This document shows positions 1 through 8,900 of a DNA stretch of 64,000 nucleotides, one piece after another. The notes beneath the pieces are model-generated. The model saw nothing but the letters and a program-made list of their open reading frames with translations. It was not told the DNA's origin and did no database searches. Position numbers and translations under genes: made by a program. The stretch covers positions 62,001-126,000 of the forward strand of contig NZ_JARANV010000002.1 in assembly GCF_029889845.1 (NCBI RefSeq). Direction: 5' to 3'. Position 1 is the stretch's first letter. Every line of letters starts with the position of its first letter. The stretch comes from Halomonas sp. 25-S5 (GTDB taxonomy: Bacteria; Pseudomonadota; Gammaproteobacteria; Pseudomonadales; Halomonadaceae).

Positions 1-537
1 GTACTCCTGCACCATGATGTTGGCCTTCATGCCCATGAAGGCCTGGATCACGCTCTCGGCGGCCTGGTTGGTCTCGGCCAGCACCACGCCGATGCCCTGG
101 GTGCCCTCCAGCAGCTTGATGACCAGCGGGGCGCCCCTGACCATGGTGATCAGGTCGGGAATGTCGTCCGGGGAGTGGGCGAAGCCGGTGATCGGCAGTC
201 CCAGCCCCTTGCGCGACAGCAGCTGCAGCGAGCGCAGCTTGTCGCGGGAGCGGGTGATGGAGACGTTGTCGTTGAGCACATAGGTGCCCATCATCTCGAA
301 CTGGCGCAGAACCGCACAGCCGTAGAAGGTGATCGAGGAGCCGATGCGCGGGATCACCGCGTCGAAGGGCTCGAGCTCCTTGCCCTTGTAGTGGATCGAG
401 GGGTGGTGCGAGGCGATGCTCATGTAGCAGCGTAGGGTATCGACCACCCGTGCGGTGTGGCCGCGCAGCTCGGCCGCCTCGATCAGGCGCCGCGTGGAGT
501 AGAGGTTGCGGTTGCGGGACAGCAGCGCGATATGCAT
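1..537 (-). CDS. rimK: RimK, ATP-grasp ribosomal protein S6 glutamate ligase (3' end outside window)
   Basis: The reverse strand reads from an ATG at 537 and runs off the left edge, so only about the first 179 residues are present. The N-terminus ([18 protein letters not shown], then [22 protein letters not shown]) is the characteristic RimK pre-ATP-grasp domain, followed by the start of the ATP-grasp fold ([19 protein letters not shown]). RimK proteins add glutamates to the C-terminus of ribosomal protein S6. The gene lies 31 bp downstream of a RimB-like protease gene on the same strand, the expected partner in RimK systems. Identity is firm; the C-terminal half cannot be checked. Confidence 0.95.
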   Translation of the reverse strand, partial: MHIALLSRNRNLYSTRRLIEAAELRGHTARVVDTLRCYMSIASHHPSIHYKGKELEPFDAVIPRIGSSITFYGCAVLRQFEMMGTYVLNDNVSITRSRDKLRSLQLLSRKGLGLPITGFAHSPDDIPDLITMVRGAPLVIKLLEGTQGIGVVLAETNQAAESVIQAFMGMKANIMVQEY

Positions 538-568
538 TCGGGGCTCCAGGGTCGATGGCCGGGAAGGG

Positions 569-1033
569 TCAGGGTTCGCCATGCAGGAAGGCCACGCCGG
601 GCGCCACCAGCAGGCGGCGCAGGGCCCGACGGCCCAGCAGCATGGGGTGGCGCATGTCGCGGCGGTCGGTCAGGCTCAGCTCCACCGGGAACGCCAGGCT
701 GCCCAGCTGCATCGTCGTGCGGATCACGTAGCGCCATTCGGCCTGGCCGTTGGAGCTGGTCACCCGCCGGCGGTCATGCAGGTGCATGCGGTGGACGTGG
801 GACGGCGTGCCGGGGCCACCGCTGCGGGTCGTGAAGCCGACCCAGAGATGGCCATCCTCCTCGTAGGATTCGATGTCCTCGGCATGCAGCGCCGAGGTCC
901 GGGCGCCGGTATCGGCCTTGGCGCAGAGCGTCAGGTGCAGTTCCGGCAGGGTGACCATCTCGCGGCGGCCGATCACCGCCTTGGGCGTGTAGGGCAGTTC
1001 TTTCATCATTTCCTCCCAGGTCTCTGCACTCAA
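569..1033 (-). CDS. rimB: RimB-like retropepsin-type protease (putative ATP-dependent zinc protease family)
   Basis: A 154-residue protein with the family signature [14 protein letters not shown] near residues 38-51, where the DTGA is the presumed aspartic-protease motif, and the C-terminal [13 protein letters not shown] motif. The family is named ATP-dependent zinc protease in databases but resembles retropepsins; in Pseudomonas a homologue modulates RimK-dependent S6 glutamylation. The start at 1033 overlaps the stop of the upstream DUF3549 gene by 4 bp (ATGA), so the genes are translationally coupled; an internal ATG at residue 9 or 10 is an alternative start. It probably shares a transcript with rimK. 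Confidence 0.85.
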   Translation of the reverse strand: MSAETWEEMMKELPYTPKAVIGRREMVTLPELHLTLCAKADTGARTSALHAEDIESYEEDGHLWVGFTTRSGGPGTPSHVHRMHLHDRRRVTSSNGQAEWRYVIRTTMQLGSLAFPVELSLTDRRDMRHPMLLGRRALRRLLVAPGVAFLHGEP

Positions 1034-2055
1034 CGTGACAGGCCGGCCAGACGGCGGCCGATGGCGGAGTCCGCCCCGGCCTCGCGCAGCGTCATCAGCA
1101 GCGGCAGGCGCAGTCGCGGGATCAGCGCCAGGTCACGGGCCACAGCCGTGAAGTCGGCCCCGGGGATCTCGGCCAGGCGGTTGAGGAAGCGGGGCAGGCG
1201 CTCGGCATCCTCCAGGTGGTGCCAGCCGCGTCCGGCGATGGCCGCCAGCAGGTCGGGGCCGCAGGCGTCCGGGTCATCGAGCAGCACGTCGAACCAGGAG
1301 CCGGCCAGCTCGCTCGAGGCGCCGCCCATGGCCCGCACGCAGGCGCAGAAGGTCTCGATGTCCCCGGCGCGGCCCGCCGCTTCTCCGCGACGGCGCAGGG
1401 CGCGGGCCAGGTCGTCGGCAATCGCCACATGCTCCAGACAGTAGCACAGCGAGGTCAGCACCTCGCCGGGCAGGGTGTCGAGGCGCGCGGCCAGCGTTCG
1501 GCTCGTGTCCGCGTCCAGGCGCACCGCGACATCGGCCAGGCCCTGCAGGCCCAGAGCGCGCCAGTCGATCGCCTGTTGCCCGGTCAGGTAGGCCTCGGCC
1601 GGCTCGAAGTGCTGGCTGGCGGGAAGGCCCGCATCCCGGCTGGCGCGCGCATGCAGCACGGCCTGGAAGGGCAGCCTGGGGCTGAAGGCCAGGGGGTTGT
1701 CCTGCATCAGGTTGTCGATCCCGGCACTCTGCGTGCGCCCCAGGTCCTGCACGCTGTGGCCGAGGGTCTCCAGCAGGCGCTGCACGAAGGCGTCCCGCGG
1801 GGCCGGGTCGAGATGGCCCTGCTCGTCCAGCGGCAAGGCCAGGAACCAGATCAGTGGGTCCTCCAGGTCGCCCAGGCGGAACACCATGGCCAGGCGTGCC
1901 GTTCCCCGCCAAGGTGCCGGCCAGGCCAGATCGCCGGCCTCGAAGGCGGCCAGGGTGTCGAGCGAACAGGGCTCGACCCGGCGGCCCAGGTGGTAGAGCC
2001 TCACCTCGGCACCGCTGCGCAGGAAGAAGTCGTGAAGGCTGTGGATCGGTTGCAT
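1030..2055 (-). CDS. DUF3549 family protein
   Basis: A 341-residue soluble protein beginning MQPIHSLHDFFLRSGAEVRLYHLGRR, which I recognise as the DUF3549 family found in gammaproteobacteria; no biochemical function is known to me. No signal peptide or membrane segment is visible and the C-terminal half is alpha-helical and leucine-rich. It is the first gene of a three-gene run (DUF3549, rimB, rimK) and overlaps rimB by 4 bp, which suggests, but does not prove, a link to ribosomal protein S6 modification. Confidence 0.8.
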   Translation of the reverse strand: MQPIHSLHDFFLRSGAEVRLYHLGRRVEPCSLDTLAAFEAGDLAWPAPWRGTARLAMVFRLGDLEDPLIWFLALPLDEQGHLDPAPRDAFVQRLLETLGHSVQDLGRTQSAGIDNLMQDNPLAFSPRLPFQAVLHARASRDAGLPASQHFEPAEAYLTGQQAIDWRALGLQGLADVAVRLDADTSRTLAARLDTLPGEVLTSLCYCLEHVAIADDLARALRRRGEAAGRAGDIETFCACVRAMGGASSELAGSWFDVLLDDPDACGPDLLAAIAGRGWHHLEDAERLPRFLNRLAEIPGADFTAVARDLALIPRLRLPLLMTLREAGADSAIGRRLAGLSR

Positions 2056-2352
2056 GCTGTCTCCCGGTCAGGAACCGTGCACTCTACCGCGGTGTCGGGG
2101 TGCTGTCAGCCGCCCGTGAGGGTCGTCGTCGCGACCCGTCGTTGGTCAGTTGTTGACCAGTCTGCCCCACGGCCCATGGGAAGCGGCCAGGGGAGATCTT
2201 TCCAACGTTTATCCACAGGCCCGTTCAGGATATCTGTGCACTGTGCACAAGGCGGGTAACGGGGACGCTTCCGGATGGGCCAAGGCCCGCGGGGTGGCCA
2301 GCGGCGGGGCCGAACGGGGATAATGGCCCCACATGCACCGAAGAGATTGCTC
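2056..2352. other. Divergent intergenic region with palindromes
   Basis: About 300 bp between the divergent DUF3549 and yqcC genes. It holds an inverted repeat TGGTCA-N5-TGACCA (2143-2159), one exact DnaA-box sequence TTATCCACA (2209-2217) and a 15-bp palindrome TGTGCACTGTGCACA (2235-2249). No convincing sigma-70 promoter pair stands out. The palindromes may be operators for either flanking gene; this is inference only. Confidence 0.4.
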
Positions 2353-2685
2353 ATGACCGTTCACGACGAACTCGGCGCCGCCCTGCGCGAGCTCGAGGCC
2401 ACCATGAAGGCCGCCGACCTGTGGCGCATGGAGCGACCCGACCCGGAGGCCTACCGCAGCGTCCAGCCGTTCTGTATCGACACCATGACGCTGCCCCAGT
2501 GGCTGCGCTTCGTGCTCATCGTGCGCCTGGAGGCCCTGGTCGAATCGCGCTCGCCGATGCCATCGACGTGCGACGTGGCGCCCGCGGTGGAGGCCTGGCT
2601 GACGCAGGAGGGCGCGCGCGCCAGCGACCGGCTGCTGCTATGTCGCGTGGTTGAGGAGATCGACCGCCTGGTCACCGAGAACTGA
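2353..2685 (+). CDS. yqcC: YqcC family protein (DUF446)
   Basis: 110 residues starting MTVHDELGAALRELEATMK, with the family core PFCIDTMTLPQWLRFVLIVRL in the middle. YqcC proteins are small soluble helical proteins of unknown function that often neighbour pseudouridine synthase truC, which is absent here. The reading frame stays open upstream to 2275, but the ATG at 2353 gives the usual N-terminus. The following gene remnant starts 3 bp after the stop, so the two were probably once co-transcribed. Confidence 0.85.
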   Translation: MTVHDELGAALRELEATMKAADLWRMERPDPEAYRSVQPFCIDTMTLPQWLRFVLIVRLEALVESRSPMPSTCDVAPAVEAWLTQEGARASDRLLLCRVVEEIDRLVTEN

Positions 2686-2688
2686 GCC

Positions 2689-2859
2689 ATGCCCTGGTCC
2701 TTCGCCTACGGCAGCAACATGAATCCTGGCCGGGTCGCGGCTCGCATCGGCTCTGCCCGCCGGGCGAAGTGGCTCGGCGGTGGAGGCGGTCACCGGGCTC
2801 GACGAGGCGACCCTGGTAGAGTTGGATCTTTCGCGGCATTCGCCTCGCTAGGCGCCTGA
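2689..2859 (+). pseudogene. Remnant of a gamma-glutamylcyclotransferase-like gene
   Basis: The ATG at 2689 opens a frame beginning MPWSFAYGSNMNPGRV, which is the YGSNM nucleotide-fold signature at the N-terminus of the gamma-glutamylcyclotransferase/AIG2-like family. After about 32 residues the homology stops and a low-complexity tail runs to a TGA at 2857. In the neighbouring frame a C-terminal-looking segment (VEAVTGLDEATLVELDLSRH) ends at a TAG at 2849-2851. The family normally has about 110-180 residues, so an internal deletion with a frame change has destroyed this copy. Function is presumed lost. Confidence 0.65.
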
Positions 2860-2875
2860 AGGCACCGAACGCAAT

Positions 2876-2899
2876 GAGGCCCGCCGAATGGCGGGCCTC
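2876..2899. terminator. Hairpin between yqcC remnant and ompW
   Basis: Perfect 10-bp stem GAGGCCCGCC / GGCGGGCCTC with a GAAT loop, 20 bp beyond the ompW stop and 17 bp beyond the gene remnant. Neither side has a strong T-run, so it is a terminator-like hairpin for convergent transcription rather than a textbook intrinsic terminator. Confidence 0.55.
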
Positions 2900-2918
2900 G
2901 TGGTGTCGGGCGGAGCGA

Positions 2919-3554
2919 TCAGAAGCGGAAGCTGAGGCCCGCCATCACCACCACCGGGTCGATCTCGACCGTGCCGATGTCGTCACCGTCGAGGCTGGCA
3001 TCGGTATCGATATCCAGGTACCAGGCGGCGGCGTTGAGCGCCCAGTGGTCGTCGATCAGCAGGTCGACGCCCAACTGGCCGGCGGCGCCCCAGGAGTCAT
3101 CCAGCTCAAGGTCACCGCCGCCCACGATCTCTTCATCGGAGAACGTGGTGTAGTTGACGCCGATGCCGGCATAGGGCTGGACGCGGGCCGCGGTGCCGCC
3201 CAGCGGGTAGTACTGCACGGTCAGGGTCGGCGGCAGATGGTCGGTGGAGCCGGTAACAGCCCCGTCGGCGATGTTGAAGTTGTGGTCGAAGGGCTCGGCC
3301 GCCAGCAGCTCGACGCCCAGCTTGTCGGTGAAGCGATAGCCCAGGGTAAAGGCAAAGGCGCTATCGTCCTCGACATCGATCTCAAGATTGTCTGCGGTGA
3401 GTTCGCCGTTGTCGCTCTTGGGCTCGACCTTGGCCACGCCCACGCGGGTGAAGAAGTCGCCGGCGCCGTAGGCGAAGGCCTGGGTGCTGGCGGCGGTGAA
3501 GGCGGCCGCCGCGATGCCGGCGGCGAGCAGGGTGGGGAGGGCGGTCTTGTGCAT
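2919..3554 (-). CDS. ompW: OmpW family outer membrane protein
   Basis: 211 residues from the ATG at 3554, which gives a clean signal peptide (MHKTALPTLLAAGIAAAAF, cleavage after QAFA). The mature part is OmpW-like: it begins with GDFFTRVGVAKVEP, has an acidic loop (LEIDVEDDSAFAFTLGYRF), the LGVELLAAEPFDHNF segment, and ends in ...VVVMAGLSFRF with the terminal phenylalanine typical of beta-barrels inserted by Bam. OmpW proteins form 8-stranded barrels thought to pass small hydrophobic compounds. Longer frames upstream to 3596 would bury the signal peptide and were rejected. Monocistronic. Confidence 0.92.
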   Translation of the reverse strand: MHKTALPTLLAAGIAAAAFTAASTQAFAYGAGDFFTRVGVAKVEPKSDNGELTADNLEIDVEDDSAFAFTLGYRFTDKLGVELLAAEPFDHNFNIADGAVTGSTDHLPPTLTVQYYPLGGTAARVQPYAGIGVNYTTFSDEEIVGGGDLELDDSWGAAGQLGVDLLIDDHWALNAAAWYLDIDTDASLDGDDIGTVEIDPVVVMAGLSFRF

Positions 3555-3778
3555 GGGTCGACTCCTGGTTGACGAAGGTGCGGCCGCTTGCCGCAACGGA
3601 ACATGCCGGCAGTCTATCGCGGCAGGGGTGGGGAGTTATTGATCCAGCGCAAGGGTCGGTTGTCAGTGCCATGAAGGTGCGAAAGGTAAGACGCCAGGGG
3701 CGGTGGCATGCCGCGCTGGGAACTCGCATCCTGGCCGTGAATCGTCTTGACTGGGAGCAGGCGACAAGGAGAGCCGAG

Positions 3779-4072
3779 ATGGAGATCAAGATACGTCGAC
3801 GCCTGCCCGGCGTGACCCTGGGGGCGATGCTGCTGGCGGCGGCGCTGGCGCTGTGGCTGCTGTGGCAGCCCGCCCTGATCAGCACGCTGCCGATGGGGCT
3901 ACGCCTGCCGCTGATCGGGCTGGGCGTCTGGGCACTGGGCGCGGCCTTCATGGCACCGATGGGGCTGGAGGCGCGCCAATACTGGCTGCGGCGGATGACC
4001 ACGCCCCCCTGGAGCCTGGTGGCGCTCGGTGCCTTCACCCTGGTGCTGCTGGTCCGGGCGGCCATGGCCTGA
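3779..4072 (+). CDS. Small integral membrane protein of unknown function
   Basis: 97 residues, MEIKIRRRLPGVTLGAMLLA..., with three predicted hydrophobic segments (about residues 12-30, 41-60 and 78-95) and a positively charged N-terminus. The ATG at 3779 has a good ribosome-binding site (AAGGAGA about 8 nt upstream); the frame stays open to 3569 but that extension is charged and lacks a good start context. I do not recognise the family. It stands alone, followed by two hairpin terminators. Confidence 0.65.
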   Translation: MEIKIRRRLPGVTLGAMLLAAALALWLLWQPALISTLPMGLRLPLIGLGVWALGAAFMAPMGLEARQYWLRRMTTPPWSLVALGAFTLVLLVRAAMA

Positions 4073-4123
4073 TCCGTCGCGACGGGCAGCGCCGCTTTCG
4101 AGCAGAAGGCCAGCCAGAAACGA

Positions 4124-4149
4124 GAAAAGCCGCCCGAAGGCGGCTTTTC
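4124..4149. terminator. Bidirectional intrinsic terminator
   Basis: Stem GAAAAGCCGCC / GGCGGCTTTTC with loop CGAA, so the arms carry A- and T-runs on both strands. It lies 51 bp after the small membrane protein gene. Confidence 0.85.
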
Positions 4150-4202
4150 TGCGTGTGCGCCAGACAGTCGCGGACAGCGATGCCTGTCGCCCCGATAACG
4201 GC

Positions 4203-4224
4203 AAGGGCTCCCGCAGGAGCCCTT
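4203..4224. terminator. Intrinsic terminator downstream of putP
   Basis: Stem AAGGGCTCC / GGAGCCCTT with loop CGCA, followed by TCTTTA on the plus strand, 39 bp beyond the putP stop. Together with the hairpin at 4124 it separates convergent transcription units. Confidence 0.75.
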
Positions 4225-4263
4225 TCTTTACCTTCAGTGCGTTAGACGCGCTCTCGCGCTCTG

Positions 4264-5754
4264 TTAGCGAGTGATGTGCTGATACTCACCGGCGTCGGCA
4301 GTCACGCTGCTCACCACCAGGATGGCGATGAAGGAAGCGATGAAGCCAGGAATGATCTCGTACACGCCGGGTCCCCCCATGAACTCTCCGTTCCAGCCCA
4401 GTGAGATCCAGAGCATGACGGTGAGGGCACCCACCACCATGCCCGCGAGGGCGCCAGCCCCATTGGTGCGCGGCCACATCAGCGACAGGATAATGAGCGG
4501 GCCGAACGCCGCACCAAAGCCTGCCCAGGCGTTACTGACCAGCCCCAGAACCTTGGAGTTCGGATCGGATGCAATGATGGCGGCAACCAGACCCACCAGT
4601 ACGACACAAGCCCGGCCGATGGCGACGACCTCCTTTTCCCCAGCCTTTTTACGCAGGAACAGGCGGTAGAAGTCCTCGGTCAGCGAGGAAGACGACACCA
4701 GGAGCTGGCTGGAAATGGTGCTCATGATCGCAGCGAGCAGTGCCGCATAGAGGAAGCCGGTAACCAGCGGATGGAACAGCAGGTCCGCCAGGATGATGAA
4801 GATCGTTTCCGGATCTTCGACATTCATGCCGTTGCGTACTGCATAGGCACGCCCGAAGATGCCAAGAGAGATCGCGCCGATCAAGGAGATGAGCATCCAG
4901 CTCATGCCGATGTTACGGGCAATCGGAACATCCTTCTGAGACCGGATGGCCATGAAGCGCACGATGATGTGCGGCTGCCCGAAGTACCCCAGACCCCAGG
5001 TCACCGCAGACAGCCAGCCGACAATGGTCAGTCCCTCCGTCCACGAGAGTAGCGTAGGATCGACCTCGTTCAGGGTTTGTGAGGCCTGGGAGAAACCCCC
5101 GCCACCTTCGCCAAAGAGCACCACCGCCGGCATGATCACCAGGGCCAGCATCATGATGCAGCCCTGCACGAAGTCCGTCATGCTCACGGCCAGGAAGCCG
5201 CCAACTACCGTATAGGCAAGCACCACGCCCAGTGTGATGACAACGCCCGACGCATAGTCACTCATGCCACCAATGTTGAGAACGCCGGCAAACGCACTTT
5301 CGAACAGCTTACCGCCTGCCACCAGGCCAGAGGCCGTGTAAACCGCGAAGAAGATCACGATGACGATAGCGGATACCGTTCTCAGCGGAATGGCCTGAGT
5401 CGGGAACCGGTTCCCGAGGAATTCCGGAATGGTTATCGCATCATTATAGTGAAGCGTCTGCTCGCGAAGGCGGGGTGCGACCAGCGTCCAGTTGAAGAAC
5501 GCACCCACGAGCAGGCCGATACCGATCCAGGCAGACCCCAGCCCCGATACGAACATCGCCCCGGGGAGGCCCAGCAGCAACCAGCCACTCATGTCCGACG
5601 CGCCGGCCGACAGGGCCGCCACTTGTGGGCTGAGGGCTCGGCCACCCAGCATGTAATCCTCAGAGGTGGACGTGGACTTGCGCATGGCATAAAAGCCGAT
5701 GGCGATCATGAGCGCAAAGTAAGCGAAGAGACTGATCCAAACGCCAGTAGCCAT
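4264..5754 (-). CDS. putP: PutP, sodium/proline symporter
   Basis: 496 residues, beginning MATGVWISLFAYFALMIAIG. It is a typical SSS-family symporter with about 13 membrane segments; SEDYMLGGRALSPQVAALSAGASDMSGW (residues 31-58, TM2) is the sodium- and proline-binding signature of PutP. The length matches E. coli PutP (502). A GGGAGAAG ribosome-binding site precedes the ATG. It is the last gene of a putA / 40-codon ORF / putP run and imports proline both as osmoprotectant and as PutA substrate. GC content is visibly lower than in putA. Confidence 0.96.
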   Translation of the reverse strand: MATGVWISLFAYFALMIAIGFYAMRKSTSTSEDYMLGGRALSPQVAALSAGASDMSGWLLLGLPGAMFVSGLGSAWIGIGLLVGAFFNWTLVAPRLREQTLHYNDAITIPEFLGNRFPTQAIPLRTVSAIVIVIFFAVYTASGLVAGGKLFESAFAGVLNIGGMSDYASGVVITLGVVLAYTVVGGFLAVSMTDFVQGCIMMLALVIMPAVVLFGEGGGGFSQASQTLNEVDPTLLSWTEGLTIVGWLSAVTWGLGYFGQPHIIVRFMAIRSQKDVPIARNIGMSWMLISLIGAISLGIFGRAYAVRNGMNVEDPETIFIILADLLFHPLVTGFLYAALLAAIMSTISSQLLVSSSSLTEDFYRLFLRKKAGEKEVVAIGRACVVLVGLVAAIIASDPNSKVLGLVSNAWAGFGAAFGPLIILSLMWPRTNGAGALAGMVVGALTVMLWISLGWNGEFMGGPGVYEIIPGFIASFIAILVVSSVTADAGEYQHITR

Positions 5755-5769
5755 AAAAACTTCTCCCGT

Positions 5770-5892
5770 TTATTGGGCCGGATGTAGCTCCGACATCTTG
5801 TTGGTAGGCGTGCCGGCCAGAACACTGGTGGCGAGCACCACGATCGGGTCGGGCGCTAGCGTGAGGCCGTTATTGGCATTGTTTTCAATCAT
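5770..5892 (-). CDS. Unrecognised 40-residue ORF between putA and putP
   Basis: An ATG at 5892 opens a 40-codon frame, MIENNANNGLTLAPDPIVVL then ATSVLAGTPTNKMSELHPAQ, ending at TAA 5770. An AAGGA ribosome-binding site lies about 8 nt upstream. It begins 40 bp after the putA stop and ends 15 bp before the putP start, on the same strand, so the spacing fits an operon gene. The middle (PIVVLATSVLAG) is mildly hydrophobic but short for a membrane helix. I know no family for it; it could instead be a chance frame in the leader of putP. Confidence 0.5.
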   Translation of the reverse strand: MIENNANNGLTLAPDPIVVLATSVLAGTPTNKMSELHPAQ

Positions 5893-5932
5893 TAGGGGGT
5901 TCCTTCAGTTTCTTGTTGATGATGAGTGAGGT

Positions 5933-8900
5933 TCACTCGTCTCCCAGCGCAAGCAGTGACGCATTGCCACCCAGGGCGGCGGTATTAACGGTCACTGTCT
6001 TCTCGGTGGCGAAGCGCAGCAGGTAGTGCGGCCCGCCGGCCTTGGGTCCGGTGCCGGAGAGACCCTGGCCGCCGAATGGCTGAACGCCGACCACGGCACC
6101 GATGATATTGCGGTTGACGTAGACATTGCCAACACGAACCTTCCGGGCGATCTGCTCGGCGAAGGATTCGTTGCGACTGTGCACGCCGAAGGTCAGGCCA
6201 TAGCCCCGCCCGTTGATGGCGTCGACCACCCGGTCGATCTCGCTGGCCTTGTAGCGCACGATGTGCAGCACGGGGCCGAACTGCTCGCGCTCCAGCGCCT
6301 CGATGCCATCGATCTCGAAGGCCGCCGGCGCAACGAAGGTGCCGTCGGCGGTCTGTGCCGGATCCAGCCGCGTTTCGGCCACCAGGCGACCCTCGCCCTT
6401 GAGTCTGTCGATATGGGCGGTGAGTCCCTGGCGGGCGTCTTCGTCGATCACCGGGCCCACGTCGGTGCCCAGGTCGCGCGGGTCGCCGACCTGCAGCTCG
6501 TCTATGGCCCCTCTCAGGATCTCGATGACCCGGTCGGCCACGTTCTCCTGGAGGTAGAGCACCCGCAAGGCCGAGCAACGCTGGCCGGCACTCTGGAAGG
6601 CCGAACGGACTGCGTCCACCACCACCTGCTCGGGCAGGGCGGTCGAATCGACGATCATGGCGTTCATGCCGCCGGTCTCGGCGATCAGCGTGGGCAGGGG
6701 GGCATTGTCGCGGGCGGCCAGGGCGCGGTTGATGATCTGGGCGGTGTCGGTGCCACCGGTGAACACGACCCCGGTGATGCGCGGGTCGCTGGTCAGCACG
6801 CTGCCCACGGTGGGACCGTCGCCCGGCAGCAGCTGTACCACGTCACGGGGCATGCCGGCCTCAAAGAGCAGTTCGATCACCCGATGGGCGATCAGCGAGG
6901 TCTGCTCGGCGGGCTTGGCGAGCACGGTGTTGCCGGCCACGGCGGCGGCGACCAGCTGGCCGCAGAAGATCGCCACCGGGAAGTTCCAGGGACTGATGGC
7001 GGCGAACACCCCCTTGCCGCCCATCATCAGGTCGTTGGACTCGCCGGTCGGCCCGGGCAGGCGGGTCGGTTCGGCGAAGAGCTCCTCGGCCTTCATGGCG
7101 TAGTAGCGGCAGAAGTCCACCGCCTCGCGCACCTCGTCGATGCCATCAGTGAGCAGCTTGCCGCCTTCCCGGGAGCAGAGCGTCATCAGCTCGGCCATGT
7201 GTTCTTCCATCAGGTCGCCGAGGCGCCGCACGATGGCGGCGCGTTCGGCCACGGGCGTGGCCTCCCAGCGCGGGAAGGCGGCCCAGGCGGCGTCCAGGGC
7301 CTTGCCGGCCTGCTCTCTGGTGGTCCACTGGATGGTGCCGACCTGGTGGCGGCGGTCGTAAGGGCAGGTCACCTCATGGGTATTGGCCGGGTCGGCCTTC
7401 ACCTCGAAGGCCAGCAGGGGGGCGGCCTGCCAGGTCTTGTCCATGGTCGTCGCCATGGCGTCCATCAGCGGCTGGTACTGGCTGCGAATGTTGAGGTCGA
7501 ACCCGCGGGAGTTGCGACGCTTGGGTCCATAGATGTCGGTCGGCAGCGGAATCTGCGGGTTCGCGTAGCTGCCGTATTGGCGCAGGGTATCCACCGGGTG
7601 CACGCAGAGCGACTCCACCGGCACCTTGGGATCCACCAGCTGGTGCACGAAGGAGGAGTTGGCGCCGTTCTCCAGCAGGCGGCGCACCAGGTAGGGCAGC
7701 AGCTCCTTGTGGGCCCCCACCGGCGCATAGATGCGGCAATAGGTGCCCTCGGGGGCGCGCTTGAGGGCGGCATCATAGAGCGCCTCGCCCATGCCATGCA
7801 GGCGCTGGAACTCGAAGGCGCGGGTGGCCTCGTTGGCCAGCTCGAGGATGGTGCTGATGGTATGGGCGTTGTGGGTGGCGAACTGCGGGAAGATGCGCCC
7901 GCGGGTCTCGTCGGAGAGCAGGAAGCGGGCGCAGACCAGGTAGGCGACGTCGGTGGAGGCCTTGCGGGTGAAGACCGGGTAGCCGTCGACGCCGAGCTGC
8001 TGGGACTCCTTGACCTCTGTGTCCCAGTAGGCCCCCTTGACCAGCCGCAGCGGGATCTCGTCGCCCTGGGACTCGGCCAGGCGATTGATGTAGTGCAGCA
8101 CCGGCAGGGCGCGCTTGGCGTAGGCCTGCACCACCAGGCCGAAGTGGCCCCAGCCCTTGCAGGTCTCGCTCTCGTAGACGGCGCGGAACACCTCCAGGGA
8201 GATCTCCAGGCGGTCGACCTCCTCGGCGTCGATGGTCACCGCGACGTTACGCTCGCGGGCCAGGGCGGCGAGTTCACGCACGCTGTCGACCAGTTCACGC
8301 AGTACCTGCTCGCGGCGGCCGAACTCGTAGCGCGGGTGCAGGGCCGAGAGCTTGATGGAGACCGACGGCGAGGGGGTCTTCGAGGACAGCGTCTTGCTGG
8401 TCTTGCCGACCTGTTCGATGGCGCGGGCATAGTCCTCGAAATAGCGCTTGGCATCGGCGCGGGTGCGGGCGGCCTCGCCGAGCATGTCGTAAGAGTAGGT
8501 GTAGCCCTTGTCGAACAGCGGCTTCGAGCGCTTCAGCGCCTCGTCGATGTCACGGCCGAGCACGAACTGCCTGCCCATGATCTTCATGGCCTCGACCATG
8601 GCGCGGCGGATCACCGGCTCGCCCATGCGGTTGACCATCTTGTTGATGAAGCTCGACGGCTTGCCCTCGCGTGGCTTGTCCATGGTCACCACGCGCCCGG
8701 TCATCAGCAGGCCCCAGGTGGAGGCGTTGACCATCCAGGACTCGCTCTTGCCGATGTGGGCCTGCCAGTCGGCGGGGCCCAGCTTGTCCTCGATCAGGGC
8801 ATCGGCGGTGGCCTTGTCGGGGATGCGCAGCATGGCCTCGGCCAGGCACATCAGCATCAGCCCCTCGTGGGTGTCCAGGCTGTACTGCTGGAGCAGTTCG

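Noticed and set aside
2209-2217. DnaA box considered as part of a replication origin
   Set aside because: It is single, with no AT-rich unwinding region and no dnaA, dnaN or gidA nearby.
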